64,000 bases of DNA from Mugil cephalus (lineage: Eukaryota; Chordata; Actinopteri; Mugiliformes; Mugilidae). The DNA is taken from positions 10,433,672-10,497,671 of the forward strand of contig NC_061782.1 of NCBI RefSeq assembly GCF_022458985.1, given 5' to 3'. The notes beneath the pieces were generated by a model. The model ran no database searches. It saw only the letters and a program-made list of their open reading frames with translations, and had not been told where the DNA came from. Below, piece after piece: positions 12,966 to 25,543 of this stretch; positions within the stretch are counted from its first letter, which is position 1; each line of letters opens with the position of its first letter. The translations under genes and the position numbers were made by a program.

Positions 12966-15399
12966 TGGAACTCTTTAGTCCGTGTCGTAATTCTCTTGAT
13001 GACTCTTCCACTCCACATTTCAAAGGAGGTTCAAACTAATTAGCTCAGGGAGCGGGTTGTCTGTTTGGTCTGCAGCAAATCCTCTAAAAGGACCACTTTA
13101 TAAAGTGCACTCTGTAATGTCTTTACCTGTCCATGGTATATGAGGGGAAAGCCACACAAAGTAATGGGTAAAGTATGCCAAATTGCGCACGCTAGTGAAT
13201 ATTCTGGGTGTCGTCTATTGTTCTAATTATGCGTCTGAGATCTAGCAAGAGAAAGAAAGACGCACAAATATGGCACCCATCGTGTTTCTGATTGATATGC
13301 AAAAATCACCATTCACTGTGTGTGTAACCGAGAGAAAGATGGAAGCAGAGGAGTCGGTTTTAATCAAGAGTATGGAAAGGAAGCAGTTTCCTCTGGAATG
13401 TGATTTATCTTGACAGTTTACACCTCTTAACTGGCTGCGTACCAAAGTGGCAGCATCTGTTTTCCCACTCCAGAAACCAAAGTTAGGTCTAATGAGAGAG
13501 GGAGAGGGAGAGAAGGAAAAGCGGATGGAGAACAACAAAGGCAAGAGGACAGACTGGATGAGGAGCAGCCTACAAACAAAGGTTGTCACTAATAGAGAGT
13601 TTTATGAGCTCCAGACCTGCTGAAATGGAGTGCTGTGCGTGTGCAGCAGCTCTTATCGGCTCGCCGGCAGTAGGGCAGGGGAGGGTGAGAGCTTCCACAC
13701 TTGCGATCCGTAAAAATGGTCTGATTCATTTTCCGCATGAGAGGGTCTCACAGGGGCAGCATCAGACCAGCGAGTCCACGCAGATTTATGGACCATTAAA
13801 GCAGCAGGCCTCCTGACCGCTATGCCACTACGGGCTGGCTGCTAAGACACACTGCACCCTCATTCATGCTTCTCCATCACAGGCCAGCTTCCACATTGTT
13901 CATCCTTTCATCAGCACCACTTTTACTGCCTCACATGAACTCCTCTCGTAGTCTGTACTCCTGCTCCTCTTCACCTCGCTCCCTTTGATGCAGACTGAGC
14001 TGTTTACTGTAATTATCCACACCCACTGTTAACACGGTTCTCACAAGACCTATTCCTCCGTGTCACCGAAATGACAACCTCTTAAGCCCCCCATGAAGGG
14101 CACACAAAATGCTATATCGACACGGAAGTGCTCGAGTAGCGTTATGAATATCTCTGATGGTGGTCAATGGTGCATGTTGTTTTAGCTTAACAGTTTTACA
14201 ATCAGATTAGCACCATCGCAGGCACACAGACTAATGGGTCTGTCTTTTCAAGGCATCCTCAATCAGCTGTTTCCGTGGTGATTAATGCATCTTGTTCTCC
14301 GCTCTCTCATTTGGTAGCTTTGCAACTTCATCATCCCTAGGAGTGATCCTGGGAGGAGGAAAAAAAAAAATGGGGCAGAGTCTATGCTGCTTGCCGGCCC
14401 TAAGAATAGCTCAGTGCGCAAGAAAACGATGCCACAGCAACCTGAAAAAAAAACAAAAACAACACAAAAAAAAAACATGAATGAATATAATGACATCCTG
14501 ATAAATCGCGTCACCCGCTCCTTTGCTGAATAAATTCATTTGCCACACTGAGTGCTGTTTAGTGCCGTCGTTCAAATGAAAACAAAACAATCAAAAAGAG
14601 CTTCCCTAATAGTATTGATAAGTATCAAGACACACAAAAACAAAAACACTTCCCTGAGTGTAATTCAATGTGACACAAAAATACCATTACACTGTCACCA
14701 AGCCTGTTTGTCCAGTTGAGAGGAGAGGGGGAAAAACAAGGGTGCGCATTAACACGGGCGCAGAAGTATTTACAGCGTGGCAGGTGCTAGAGGTTTATAC
14801 ACACTAAAAGAAAAAAAAAAAGAGGCCATTAGATCAGTCCACAGAGAGCTACTGGTGAGCGCTTATGAAATGGAGTGGCTGAGATGAGTAAGGTATCGCC
14901 ATTGTGTGAAAGTTGCAGTTTGGTGTGAAGTCAGTTGGCCAGCGGTGAAGCTGCACTCAACAGATAGCCGGGCAAAGATACATGAGTGACCTGCTGCACT
15001 GGGGCTTCCTGGAGGACACTGTTGCCTATAAAAAACACATCCAGTCATGTAAATATGCAAATTCTCGCACATGTGCAGGGAATAACTTTCATGGACAAAG
15101 GGAGAAAATCGCCCAATTGTTCCTTTTCTTTTTCTTCCAATTTCTTTTCTTTGCTTAGCCTATATGCCCAGGCATGCTGTGTATATCCACGGGTCACGTT
15201 AGCTCCTTGTATCATCGTTTACTCTAGGAGGGGCCCTGTTGAGGGTCCACTATCGTCACGAGGCTGGGTGTGGTGACACATCCTTTCTCTCCGCCCCGGG
15301 CTGTTTGTGCAGCCTAAATAACGCGGGGGCTGTCTGCGTGGGACCCGTTCCGCTTCAATGTGTTAATTAATAATTCAAAATTTAACTGCTTCCCCATTT

Positions 15400-15763
15400 T
15401 TAACACACGCGTTTAAAACACAAAATTTCCGCCCCTCCTGCGTGTTACGCCGGTGATAAAAGTGAAAGCAGCACATTGCGCGACGCAAAATTGGACGGCG
15501 TGCGCGCTCACGAGGCTCCTGCGCTGCGGCAGTTGCCAGGGGAGATAGGAGGGGAGGGGTTTTCATTGGCTGAGGTGGACCTGTTGCCACGGCGACGGCG
15601 AGGGGTTTGGTAGCGTTGCCGTGCGCCGTGTGATCCGCGCGCTGCGTGTACGGAGGAAGCAGCTGCTGATCTGATCTCTGACATTGTGTGAGACAGACAT
15701 CTGAATAAACTGCGCGCAGACGTGTCTTTAAACATACCGGACCGAGGCACGCCGTGCATGATT
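15400..15763 (+). promoter_or_regulatory. foxn2: FOXN2 CpG-rich promoter and untranslated first exon
   Basis: This is a sharply CpG-rich block after 12 kb of AT-rich DNA. It contains an inverted CCAAT box (ATTGG, 15565-15569) and an RFX X-box-like site (GTTGCCACGGCGAC, 15583-15596). A strong donor GTAAGT begins at 15764, so a noncoding exon probably ends at 15763 and splices to the acceptor at 25528-25529. The position upstream of the FOXN2 ATG and the plus orientation fit. The transcription start and the exon link are inferred; a different or additional 5' exon is possible. Confidence 0.6.
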
Positions 15764-16550
15764 GTAAGTATTTCTCCGTTTTTCTTAAAATAGTGACGAG
15801 AATAAATAAATAAAAATCCCTGTTTTTTTTGAATCGGGAGGAAACGGGTTGTGTTTCGAACAAGCTAAAAGTAAATGTGGTCAAGTGACTTTGCTTAGAG
15901 CAGCCAGCATGGCAGATCAAGCGACAGCATGTGGCCAGCTAGCTGGTGTTACTTCTCTTGTCACTGGACTCGAAGCTTCAGGGGCAGAGACGGGTTATTC
16001 ACAGCGCCAAACGAAAGCTACACTTTGACATATAAACACACAATTAACACACTATTCTACGTGGTTAAAAATGCTCTGCTAAAGCTAGCGGCGGATTTGC
16101 CTTCACTGACCCACCGAGCGGCTGTTAGCGCTACTTTGGCTCGGGTATGCTAGCGTTTGTGAGGTTTACACTTGGGCGAACTTGGTCCGGTTAAGTGCCG
16201 GAGAAAAAAACAACGCTTAACTAACCGGAGATACTTCATAACGAGTCCCGTGTGTCGGGAAACGTTGTGCAAGAGTCCACGTCATTGCGCGTAACTTTGT
16301 ATTCCTCGTCGTGTTACTGTGGCTCTCCTGTGAGTGCAGTCCCTGCCGTGTATCTGGCTACGAAACACGTATCAGTTTCCTTCTGCTACTTTCAGCTTTA
16401 TCTTTTTATCTTTTCCTTTCTCCTCGGGCTTTTAGTCTCATTGTTTCATTGCACCTCCTCGGCTGCATTTTTCCTCAAGTCGTGCTAGTCGGCGGTACCA
16501 AATCAATTTTTATTGGTGGTAATGGAAGGACACACACACACATATATAAT

Positions 16551-16587
<37 letters not shown>

Positions 16588-19500
16588 CCCCATCGTATCT
16601 ATAAATAGTTGAATAATATTTTCATGGTATAATATCGACGCTACCAGAGGTTGTGAGGCTGCACTGGCTAGCTAAGCACATGATGTAATGGATTATCACA
16701 AGATTGTCCCAGATTCAGAGTGCTCTACTAACAATGTCAGAGTGAAGGGGGGAAAAATATCTGTTTATACTACATATGTTTTATGCTGTTATTAAATAGA
16801 CCTTCCATACCTTATGTTACCCCACGTGTCTGGCCTCACGTGCCCCTTTACTCTCACTACCTCTCTCTGTTTGTCAGTATTGCATTTGCTCATCTGGAAA
16901 TTGTCATCTAATATTCATTATGTGCGCTGAGGTTTCTGTGTATAGTAAAAAAAGAAATAGATTTTGAGAGGCACAACCTAGACCTTTGTTGGTCCTGTCT
17001 TTTTGCCCGGCAGTTGTTAAAGCCCTATTGATCTTTTTTTTTTTTTTTTTATAAGACAAAGGCAACAGGAGCTTAAGGGACAGAAAAAAAGACAAAAAAA
17101 AAAAAAAAGAGAAACAGATGTTGTCAGCCTGCCATTATTTTATAGCCAGAATCACCATGGTCATATTGTAGGTCAAGCCATCTGTTGTCTTTGTTGTTGT
17201 TGTTTAGCATGTATGCGCTCATGGTTGTACCTACAGAAGTCTCCGACGTGCTCCCCAGAATAGACAGGGTATGTTAACTTAAATGACATTCATTACTATA
17301 AATAAGCTGTAACCTGGCAATGTGGAATGGCTTTAATGGCTGTAATGATCTAAATTATTGTCAGCACAGATGAATTATGCTTAGATGTGAATGGCTACAA
17401 GGTTATTTCAGTGGCTGGTGAACAGGGCTCTGAGGCACTGTTGCTACCATATGCAAACTAAAATTTTGAGGTTCTTATCTACCTGGGGAGGAAGTGAAAT
17501 GCATGTGAAAATTCACGGGGAATGCTCGATCTCGGTAAATATTGCGGTCCGTTTTTGGAAACGTAACTGACAGACATGGGACGGTGATGCTTTTTCTGAT
17601 GAGAAACCGAAATTTATGACTAACCACATGAGTCATAGTATTGTTTGTTACTTTGGAAGTGTAATCCTGACAGTAAACCCCAGGGTGTAGGTCAGCTTGT
17701 GAAACAGGATAATTAGATATTTATTAGATAAACTCTTAGAGTTCTTAGATTTTATTTTTTTTCCCCAAGAGATTGTCAGATATTTCAATTCATAATCAAT
17801 ATTTTGACTGTACCACCACAGTTTTCATTCATATTACTGGGGTTGTTTTACACCAGTTGTGCACAGTTGTGGATTCAGCGATATCAAATGTATCTCAAGC
17901 TGCTCTCATGAATGCCACATTTCATTTTCACAGCTGTTTAAATACACTGGTGTCACTTTACCGAGAAGTGGCTCTATTGTACTTTTTTGATGACAGAACA
18001 CAAAGAACTTTGTGGCCAACCAAAATGAATGTGACAATGAAGCAATGTAACAAACGAGAACTCCACAGCACAATGTTGTTACTGAGTGAACTTAAAAGTG
18101 CATGTTTAATTTAATTATGTTCATTTAATAAGGAAATAGCATTTGGACCTGAGTTGCATTGCGTAGCGGTTTCCCTAGAGCGGCACAGAATCTGCAGTTT
18201 AAAATGGTGGCGTTGCCATGTAATCAGTCTTATCACAGAACTGTGTACTCTGACCTGGAGCAAATGAAGGGTTGCGTCCTCTAAAATCCACCATGTTCTT
18301 TGTAGTTGTATGAGTGACTGCGCTTTCGAGTTCATTGTGAAAGCCTGCACGGAAGAAACTTTTGGGATTGCTTAACACAGAATAAACCAGTTTGGAAAAG
18401 CTTTCAGGTTTATAATAAACTGTTCTCCCGAATACCCCGTCGTTTCCAAGTCATTTGTAACTTTGATTTAACTGACTGCGTTTAAATAGCTGCCTTCAAA
18501 TAGTCTTTATTTTTGTAAGGGAAGACGTGAATAACGGATTTCTTCGACTTTGCTCGACTTTATTCCCATAATTACATTGTTGTGTCCGTGTTGCAGCGTG
18601 TTTATCTGTTCGAAATGGAAAGTAATGTAGAATTAAATAGCAGCATGAGATGTAAAGAAAGCGAAATTAGATAATATTTGGTTCTTTTGTATAAGTACTA
18701 TTTATTTTTTTTAATGATTAGCCAAAGAAAGGATATCATGAAGGATATTTGTTGTTGCGTCCTTATTTTCAAGGTGTAAGTTGTAACTTAAACTGTTTCC
18801 TTCAGTTATTCAGAGGGGTAGTAGTTAGGTGGTTTAATGTTATTTACCTATACTACTTACAGCGAAAAGTCTGTTTATTAAATCAAAAATTATGCCTGAG
18901 ATTACCTTAATTGGTAGACGTAAACATGTTGGGATGCTACGTTATCACATGTTATTAAATTAGCAGCTTATTTCTTCGTTAAAGGCAATCACAATTGTTA
19001 AAATCCACAATTGCTCCCTAGGAGAAGAAAGTTCAGGCTGAAGCCGACCTTATTGATGCCCTGCAACGGAGTCGATGGTTTTAACTACCACCCAAAGCTG
19101 ACAGTGCAGAGAAACATCCAATCAGCTGTTTGATTAGTTTAGCAATGAGCTTCTGTTTCGCCATTCGCACAAACATTCGTTGAGACGCTGATTGATTGGC
19201 AGGGATTCCTCTGGCCTCGCTTGCTCTTCCGATTGACACCGAGACACATCTGCGTTTGTTTCGTCGGCGCAGAGTAATTCTCACCGTTGTTTCACATTTC
19301 TTCTGAAACGTGTCCGAAACGCCTTCGCTTCCGTTCGGCTGAAGGTGCTCTTTCTATTACATTGAAAAATCCCTAAAATAGAACGCCTATTTTTTTTTTT
19401 TTTTACTTGAGATCAGCCGCTAATCAATGACTCTCAGCTCTGACCGTTGACGCTGCCCTGTGTGACTCATGGGGTCGGCTGATTATGCAGTTCTGTGGTC

Positions 19501-22500
19501 GTCTCAAATGATCACCTCTTCGCAGCCCCTGTGTGGTTTTGAGACAGGGACATCCCCGGCAGTACGTAGCCTACTGTTGTTTTGGGTCGACCTTTGGCAT
19601 TCTGCTCGTCAGACATAGGGGGTAGCTCTGAATTTGAGTTGCAAATGTAAAAACGCTTGAAGAGACGGGTTTACATACGTGTGCCTCCTCCTCCTCCTGT
19701 AGTTTCGCTCGTCCTGATTTTGTTTTTCTGACAGTCAACCTGTCTGTTCTTTGTGATGTTTCACATCATTTAGCGTATCTGGAGAGATCACGCTATGGTT
19801 AAATGCCATCTATTTTTATGCCCTGAGCTTTTTTTTTGCGTCTTTCTACGGCTGTCACTATTTTTTACAAACTGGGGTTAACCCATTGTAGTTAATGTCA
19901 CAAGATCAACAACATGAAAGAACGGGTTGAGGTTTAGTTCTGCAAATCTGCAGTTCAGTCTGGGTATTTTTAGCTACCCTGTGTTTGTTGTGTTTCTACC
20001 CTTTTTGTGGTTCCCCTCCATCTTCTCCATTGTTTTACATCTCTTGATTAGTCTCAGCGGTCATACACTGACTCTATGGTGAGTCCAACCCCCCCTCAAT
20101 CTTTTCCCCTACCCCTCTTTAACCCTCTGAGTGCTCCTGTGCCTGTCTCGTTTCTGACGGGGTGGACTCCAGACACAGGCCATTAGGGCCCGCCTATCTG
20201 AAAGCAACACCGATTCGACCGTTTCCTTGATTGAGTGAAAGGAAGAGGGAAGGACGGCTGTGTCCTGTGTCACAATGGTTCTTTGTCTCATCACCCTCGG
20301 CTGAATTAACGGGATTTATTTAATTGATGGCGCTACGACAGCGACAATACACGCTCACCAGCTCGCGTGTAAACGATCAAGATCTTTTCATGAATGAAAC
20401 GCTATGTTGTAAAACCACATCATGATCACCAGGACGGTACCGGTACTGGACTGGTTTGGTGTCCAAAAAACATAAAATATTCTGCTGGCAAATCCAGATG
20501 CTTTTAAAAAGTCTGGCGTTAACGGGAACTCACCAAAGTAATAACTACATAGGAAAAAATGCGGCATGTATGTGGAACTGTGAATACAATAAAAAGCAGA
20601 TTTTCTAGTTGTACAAAATGTCAGTCAGAGATAAATAGGAAACATAACTTTTTGCTCAACCTATTGCAATGCATATACTAATATTAATTCATTATAAACT
20701 GCTTTTTGTCTAATGCATTCTGCACTTTGAACCACATTTTTAAATATTTACTCACAGTTCTGATGTTCAACAGGAAGATTCATGTGAGAGGCTGTAATGT
20801 AACGCCATTTTTTTGTTTTTTTTTGATGTCCTCACGTCAGAAGCCTCAGTAAATATTCTTACTCTTTGAGAGCAATGTGCTTCATCCTGTTTTCTTTGGG
20901 TTTTTGTGAAAGAATTCTATCACAGTCTGAACGTGATTTTTTTTTTTTTTTTTTTTGATTCAGGAACAAAGGCCGTTGCTCGCCGCTCGATTCGTTTCTG
21001 CGTTTCTCGTGTACCAAGTTTTATTGGCTTACACTTGTAGTATTTACATGGATGGTAATCTCTCACACTGAGAACATTCCTGGGAGGGCTTAGTTAAAAC
21101 CTCACGAGTGTGTAAACTTTTAAGAAAACTACTTTCACCCATTTCTTTTTACATATCGGGAAACTATTTTTTGTTTGGTTGTTGTGGGTGCTGATTGTTG
21201 TTAAGCGTTGCTACACTCAACTTACAGACACATGACCAAGTGATAAGGTTTCAGTGTTGGCCGGGGGCTGGCATGTACTTTGGAAGGCCTCACCTCTGTT
21301 GACAGTCAAAGTACAGTCCGTGTATTTGAGTTCGAAACTTACTCTGTGAAGTTAATGCCACCAGATGGACCCGAACAGAATCATTATCTATTCTCTTCTG
21401 ATTGCATTAGTCGACACATTAGGTCCGGCCTCGGTGTTTGTCAGCAGCCTCTGAGCTACATGCTGATGGAATTCATAGATTGCCAAGGCAAATACCGCTG
21501 TTTCAATAAAAAAACCCTCTCGGGCCGACGCCTGCCCGAGTCCACTGTTTTGGTGTAGAGCAGGCCTAACAGCCTCTGTGTGAAGTCTGAATCTGTTTTC
21601 TGAAAATGAACTTCCTCAACAGGCAGGAGGTGTTTCCTTCCCTCCCGGTCCTCTGTTTGAAAGTGCGAGGTGAATACTGAGCACTTCGGAAACATGACTA
21701 GAGCAAAAACAACTGCTCCTTTGTACGAGCCGAGTGTGGGGCCAATTGTAACGCTTTGTACAAGCTTTTTTTTTTCATTCGCTTTCACCTCGGGGCGCTG
21801 AGTAGATCGTTTAAAGTAGTAGTTTTATTTTAAAATGTATCATTTAGACGTGCTTCAACCGCAGCCTGATTAACCTTCGCATTAATGGATGCTTTATTTG
21901 TTACGACATAATTTAACCCTCCCATAGAATAAAAGGCCGAGCCACTTGGCTACCTCGCTCTGGAACGGCCTCTTTCTCTCCCTCTCTCCCACTCTATCCC
22001 GGTCTCCCTTTGTCTCATTCACATTTTTAGAGCTCCAGCCAGACGGAGTAGTCGCCTAAATATCAGTTAGGGTTTCAAATAACAGCCGTCACCATGGGGC
22101 ATTGCGGCACACCTTTGTGTATCTGTTACAGAGGTGTAACTGGTTTGTGTCAACTGGTTTATTTCTTGAAGAGGGTGTGGCGTCAAGACAGAACTGGAGG
22201 CAGTTAGGCACGTAATATATGGGTTTCTTTTTTGTGCGGATAAAAGAAATATCCGACATAATTGCAATTGCTTAACAAGATAGAGCTCCGGTGCGGTGAA
22301 TTAGAGTTTTATAAAGTGTGCCTTAATGGCACTTAGTCTGTAGTGCCATGACATCCAGGTCGGCAGCGGCCTTTCCCACTGCTCTTTGTCCGACAGGTTT
22401 GTGGAGAACAGCAGCAGACTGCTGGCCTCAGCATTTTGCGCCTGTATTGATCTCCCCACATTAGCTCTCTCTTCATGCACAGACATGAGCACAATTGCTT

Positions 22501-25500
22501 CCCTTACAGCATCGGCTGCCGTGGCAACTGAGTCCTCATGATTGTGAGATTTCGCTCCCAGAAAACATCTCCAGCCCCGGCACCTCTTCATTTCGGCGCC
22601 GCCATCATCTCCTTTACATTCCCCCGTACGTATCTGACACATCAGCGGCTTGATTTGCCACTTAAAGCTATCTCCATATGTCTTTGTGTATTTTTTGAAT
22701 AGGCTAAGTGCTTAACAGGATAAAAGAGCAGTTTGAAAAGGGGGGGAAAAAATGTGCCTTGGCACCTGCTGTTCGCCTGCCTGTTTGCACATGAATATGA
22801 TGAGGCTGGCGGTGTGCAGGGCTATTTTAACTTGCAGATGAGCCATCAGGTCAGCACCGTTGCAGCTTTGGTGTATTTTCAAGCATGAGCAGCAGTCAAC
22901 AGGCCAGTCCGGCTTATTAGCTCCCTCTCCCCCTCTCCACTCTTTACACTCTAGTGTCCCATTATTCATTGCATTCCCAGCCGCCTCTCTTTGATGCCTT
23001 TTCATAAGAGCAATGATGACTGCGATCATTGCAGCAGCGGTGGTAATTGACCAGCTGCAGTCGTGGCGAAACACTTCCTGGGTTTTGGCTGGATGCAGGA
23101 CGGCGTTCTCGTCCCGTCCACCCTGCCGCTGTTGATATTCAAATGAAGGTCGTCTGGAGGGGCTGCTCAAAAGAGGGTAAGCTGCCTCTTGCACCCGAGA
23201 GCCCAGCTGAAGGGGTCAAGTTTACGAAGAAGGACCGAGGTGAAGCTTCTCGGGGGGTTTAAGGTTAATCACTTTACCCGTTGCGTGATTTCTTCCCCAT
23301 CTCCAGGCAATAAAGTTTACAGGCGGTCGTTCACGTCCTGTTAAAGAGGAAAAGACAACAATATAGAGTGTTTACAGATGCCTCTGGAAAACACTTTGGT
23401 TACACCTTTTAATCAAAGGAGTCCTGTGACCACACCTGTGTTTGTCTTCTGAGGTGGAAGACGACCGAAGATCCTTGTCGGGATCTGCCTGAAATTATAC
23501 CTGCACATGGTTTTTGCAAGCGTAAGTTGTAGACTCGCCTCTCCACTCGGTCCCCGTTGTGTTTGTAAATTCATTCAGAGCGGGGAAACTGTCATGTCGA
23601 CAGCGTTCTGGTGTCTCGGGCAGAGATTTTCCTCGAACACAAATGGGCAGTGCTCTTGCTGCTTGACGTATCTGATTGCTCTACTTTGCGGAGAGCCGTG
23701 ATTCATCCTAGTCTGTAGGAAAACTTGCACAGCCTACCTCACTGCCACTGTGTCTCAGCGTGCTCTCTCCCTCTCCTCCGCTTCCCTTCGCCTCTTGTCA
23801 ATTTTTTCCGTTTTGCTCCGTCCTTCTATTAGAGGATCTCACCTATTGTTGTCTCTTCCTATTTTCATTCTGCCAGTCGTCGCTTTGCCTTTCGGACTGG
23901 AATGCTCATTGACTTACTTCCTTTTTGCCGGTGATCAAAATCACAGAAGTATGTGCGTTACACAAGGACGGTTCAGCGTTGTTGACATATGCAATACGCG
24001 GACAATAGAGGAGTGACACGCAGAATGTGGGATTATTATATCTCGACACAATGGCATATGTAGAGCAGGCGGGATACGCTATTATTACAGACACTTAAAC
24101 AAATACACTGCTGAGTATTCTGTAAAGGCTGAAGGCATCGTGATCCTAGATTTACCTGTCACTCTCGGCCAAAATAGGATCTGTCAGCCGCATCCTCTCA
24201 TTAAGAGGCTGATTTTCTAAATGCTCTAATGACTCCTTTCTACCTTCTCTGCCCTATCTGGCTGCCTTCGTGTATACACTCCCCCTCCTGTCTCAGCCGC
24301 TGTGCAAACACTCTTTAGATTGACCCAATTCTTATCTTATCACGGAGACGAAAAAGACATGCCTGTCCACCACACCGTGCGTACTTTACCTCTCCGGCTT
24401 CCCGGGCCCGCCGCCCTCCTCAGTCCGAATCCAGAACTCGTCAGACCGCCTCAGACACGAGACGTCCGGTGTACGTACATGAGGAATACCTGGTTACGGT
24501 GGTAGATAGTCAGTGGCAGAGGCAGACCACATGGGTTACTCATTTTCTTATTGACTCCTGTTTGTGGGATTTCTGCTCTTAATTGAAGGGATGACATGGT
24601 TGTCATGGTGACGCCAGGACATAAAGCTTGTTGTGAGCTGAGACAAAGAGTGGTCTCTTTGTGCTCTTGGCCTCACCGAGCACTCTGCAAAACCTCCGCT
24701 TGTGTTTTACAGAATTTGATCGAATTTCCTAAAGAAAAAGAAAAACAGCGCTCGCTAAATGACCAATAATACAGTTGCCCCAATTATCTCAGCGTATTAG
24801 GTTCGACTTAAACTTTGGCCGGATCGCCTCCGTTTAAGACACTTTTTGACAGGTCATGTAAAAAAACGAAAAGTACGATTGTCTCATGAAGGGTTCTCGA
24901 GTGGGATTTGTTAATGATACGGCGCCGCTGGCAGATTGAATTTCCTTCTGGTGTTAAATGACTGTCAACTCCTGGGTTTTGTGGCCTCTTTATACTACTT
25001 AATCTGGCATGTGACAAATTGAGACTTGATCCTGGCTGAATGCAGATCAGTCCGTGAGAGCCATCCACTCTGCAAGATGGAGGCCTTCCAGTCATCGGTT
25101 GGTTTCATGCTCATTTACACATAACGAGCAGCTGGGCCTTGTCTGAAATGAGGTGGGCGTTGAGTAGTGGAGCCTTAAGTCAGTTCAGTTGCTTGAGAGG
25201 ATGTCCTCGAAGGTCCTCGGCTGAAGTGAAGAGTGGGAGGGGGAGCTGAGAGCCTCTCCGTCCTCACCAGGCGTGGAGTGGAGGGGCAGCGAGAGTGCCA
25301 GGGAGTGCAATAAAGGCGGACAGGCACAGCTACAGGGGTTTTGCCCCCCGGGAAACTTAAAAAAAAAACAAGGTCAACGCTTGGATGAGCACATCATTTC
25401 AAAGTGTCGCATCCAGTTATTTTATACTGACACTTTTATTTTGAAATGGAGTCCACTGTCAGAAACTATGAATGTGTCATGTACGCGAATTTTTTTTTAA

Positions 25501-25529
25501 CGATCTTCTATTTTTCCTCTTTTTTCCAG
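15764..25529 (+). other. FOXN2 intron 1 (inferred)
   Basis: About 9.8 kb between the probable first exon and the first coding exon. No gene is recognised. It includes a CA/TA microsatellite (16531-16585), poly-T runs (for example 20938-20956) and GCTAA/TTAGC words near the promoter (15860-16150). A comparatively GC-balanced stretch at about 22300-23260 looks less repetitive than its surroundings. Large first introns of developmental transcription factors often hold enhancers, but nothing here proves one. Confidence 0.5.
16531..16585. repeat. Compound CA/TA microsatellite
   Basis: A (CA)n run (16531-16541) passes through imperfect CATATATAATACAC into about 15 TA dinucleotides (to 16585). Confidence 0.9.
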
Positions 25530-25543
25530 ACCTCTTTGATTTA

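Larger units (their letters stand above)
3331..15399. other. Intergenic region between FBXO11 and FOXN2
   Basis: About 12 kb between divergent genes. Open frames here are short, overlap on both strands and resemble no family I know, so I call no gene. The stretch holds old interspersed repeats (about 3905-3962, 4455-4530, 8400-8650, 9985-10625), a homopyrimidine tract (7291-7347), an alternating purine-pyrimidine stretch (12905-12965) and AT-rich sequence. The rest may include FOXN2 cis-regulatory DNA, but that cannot be shown from one sequence. Confidence 0.6.

Noticed and set aside
15375..15920. 181-codon minus-strand frame across the FOXN2 promoter
   Set aside because: It covers a CpG island and includes low-complexity basic residues; no similarity recognised.
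17773..18114. 113-codon plus-strand frame in FOXN2 intron 1
   Set aside because: Composition is like translated AT-rich intron; no domain and no splice partners.
22712..23194. 160-codon minus-strand frame in FOXN2 intron 1
   Set aside because: No recognisable domain and no partner exons; best explained as chance in a GC-balanced stretch.
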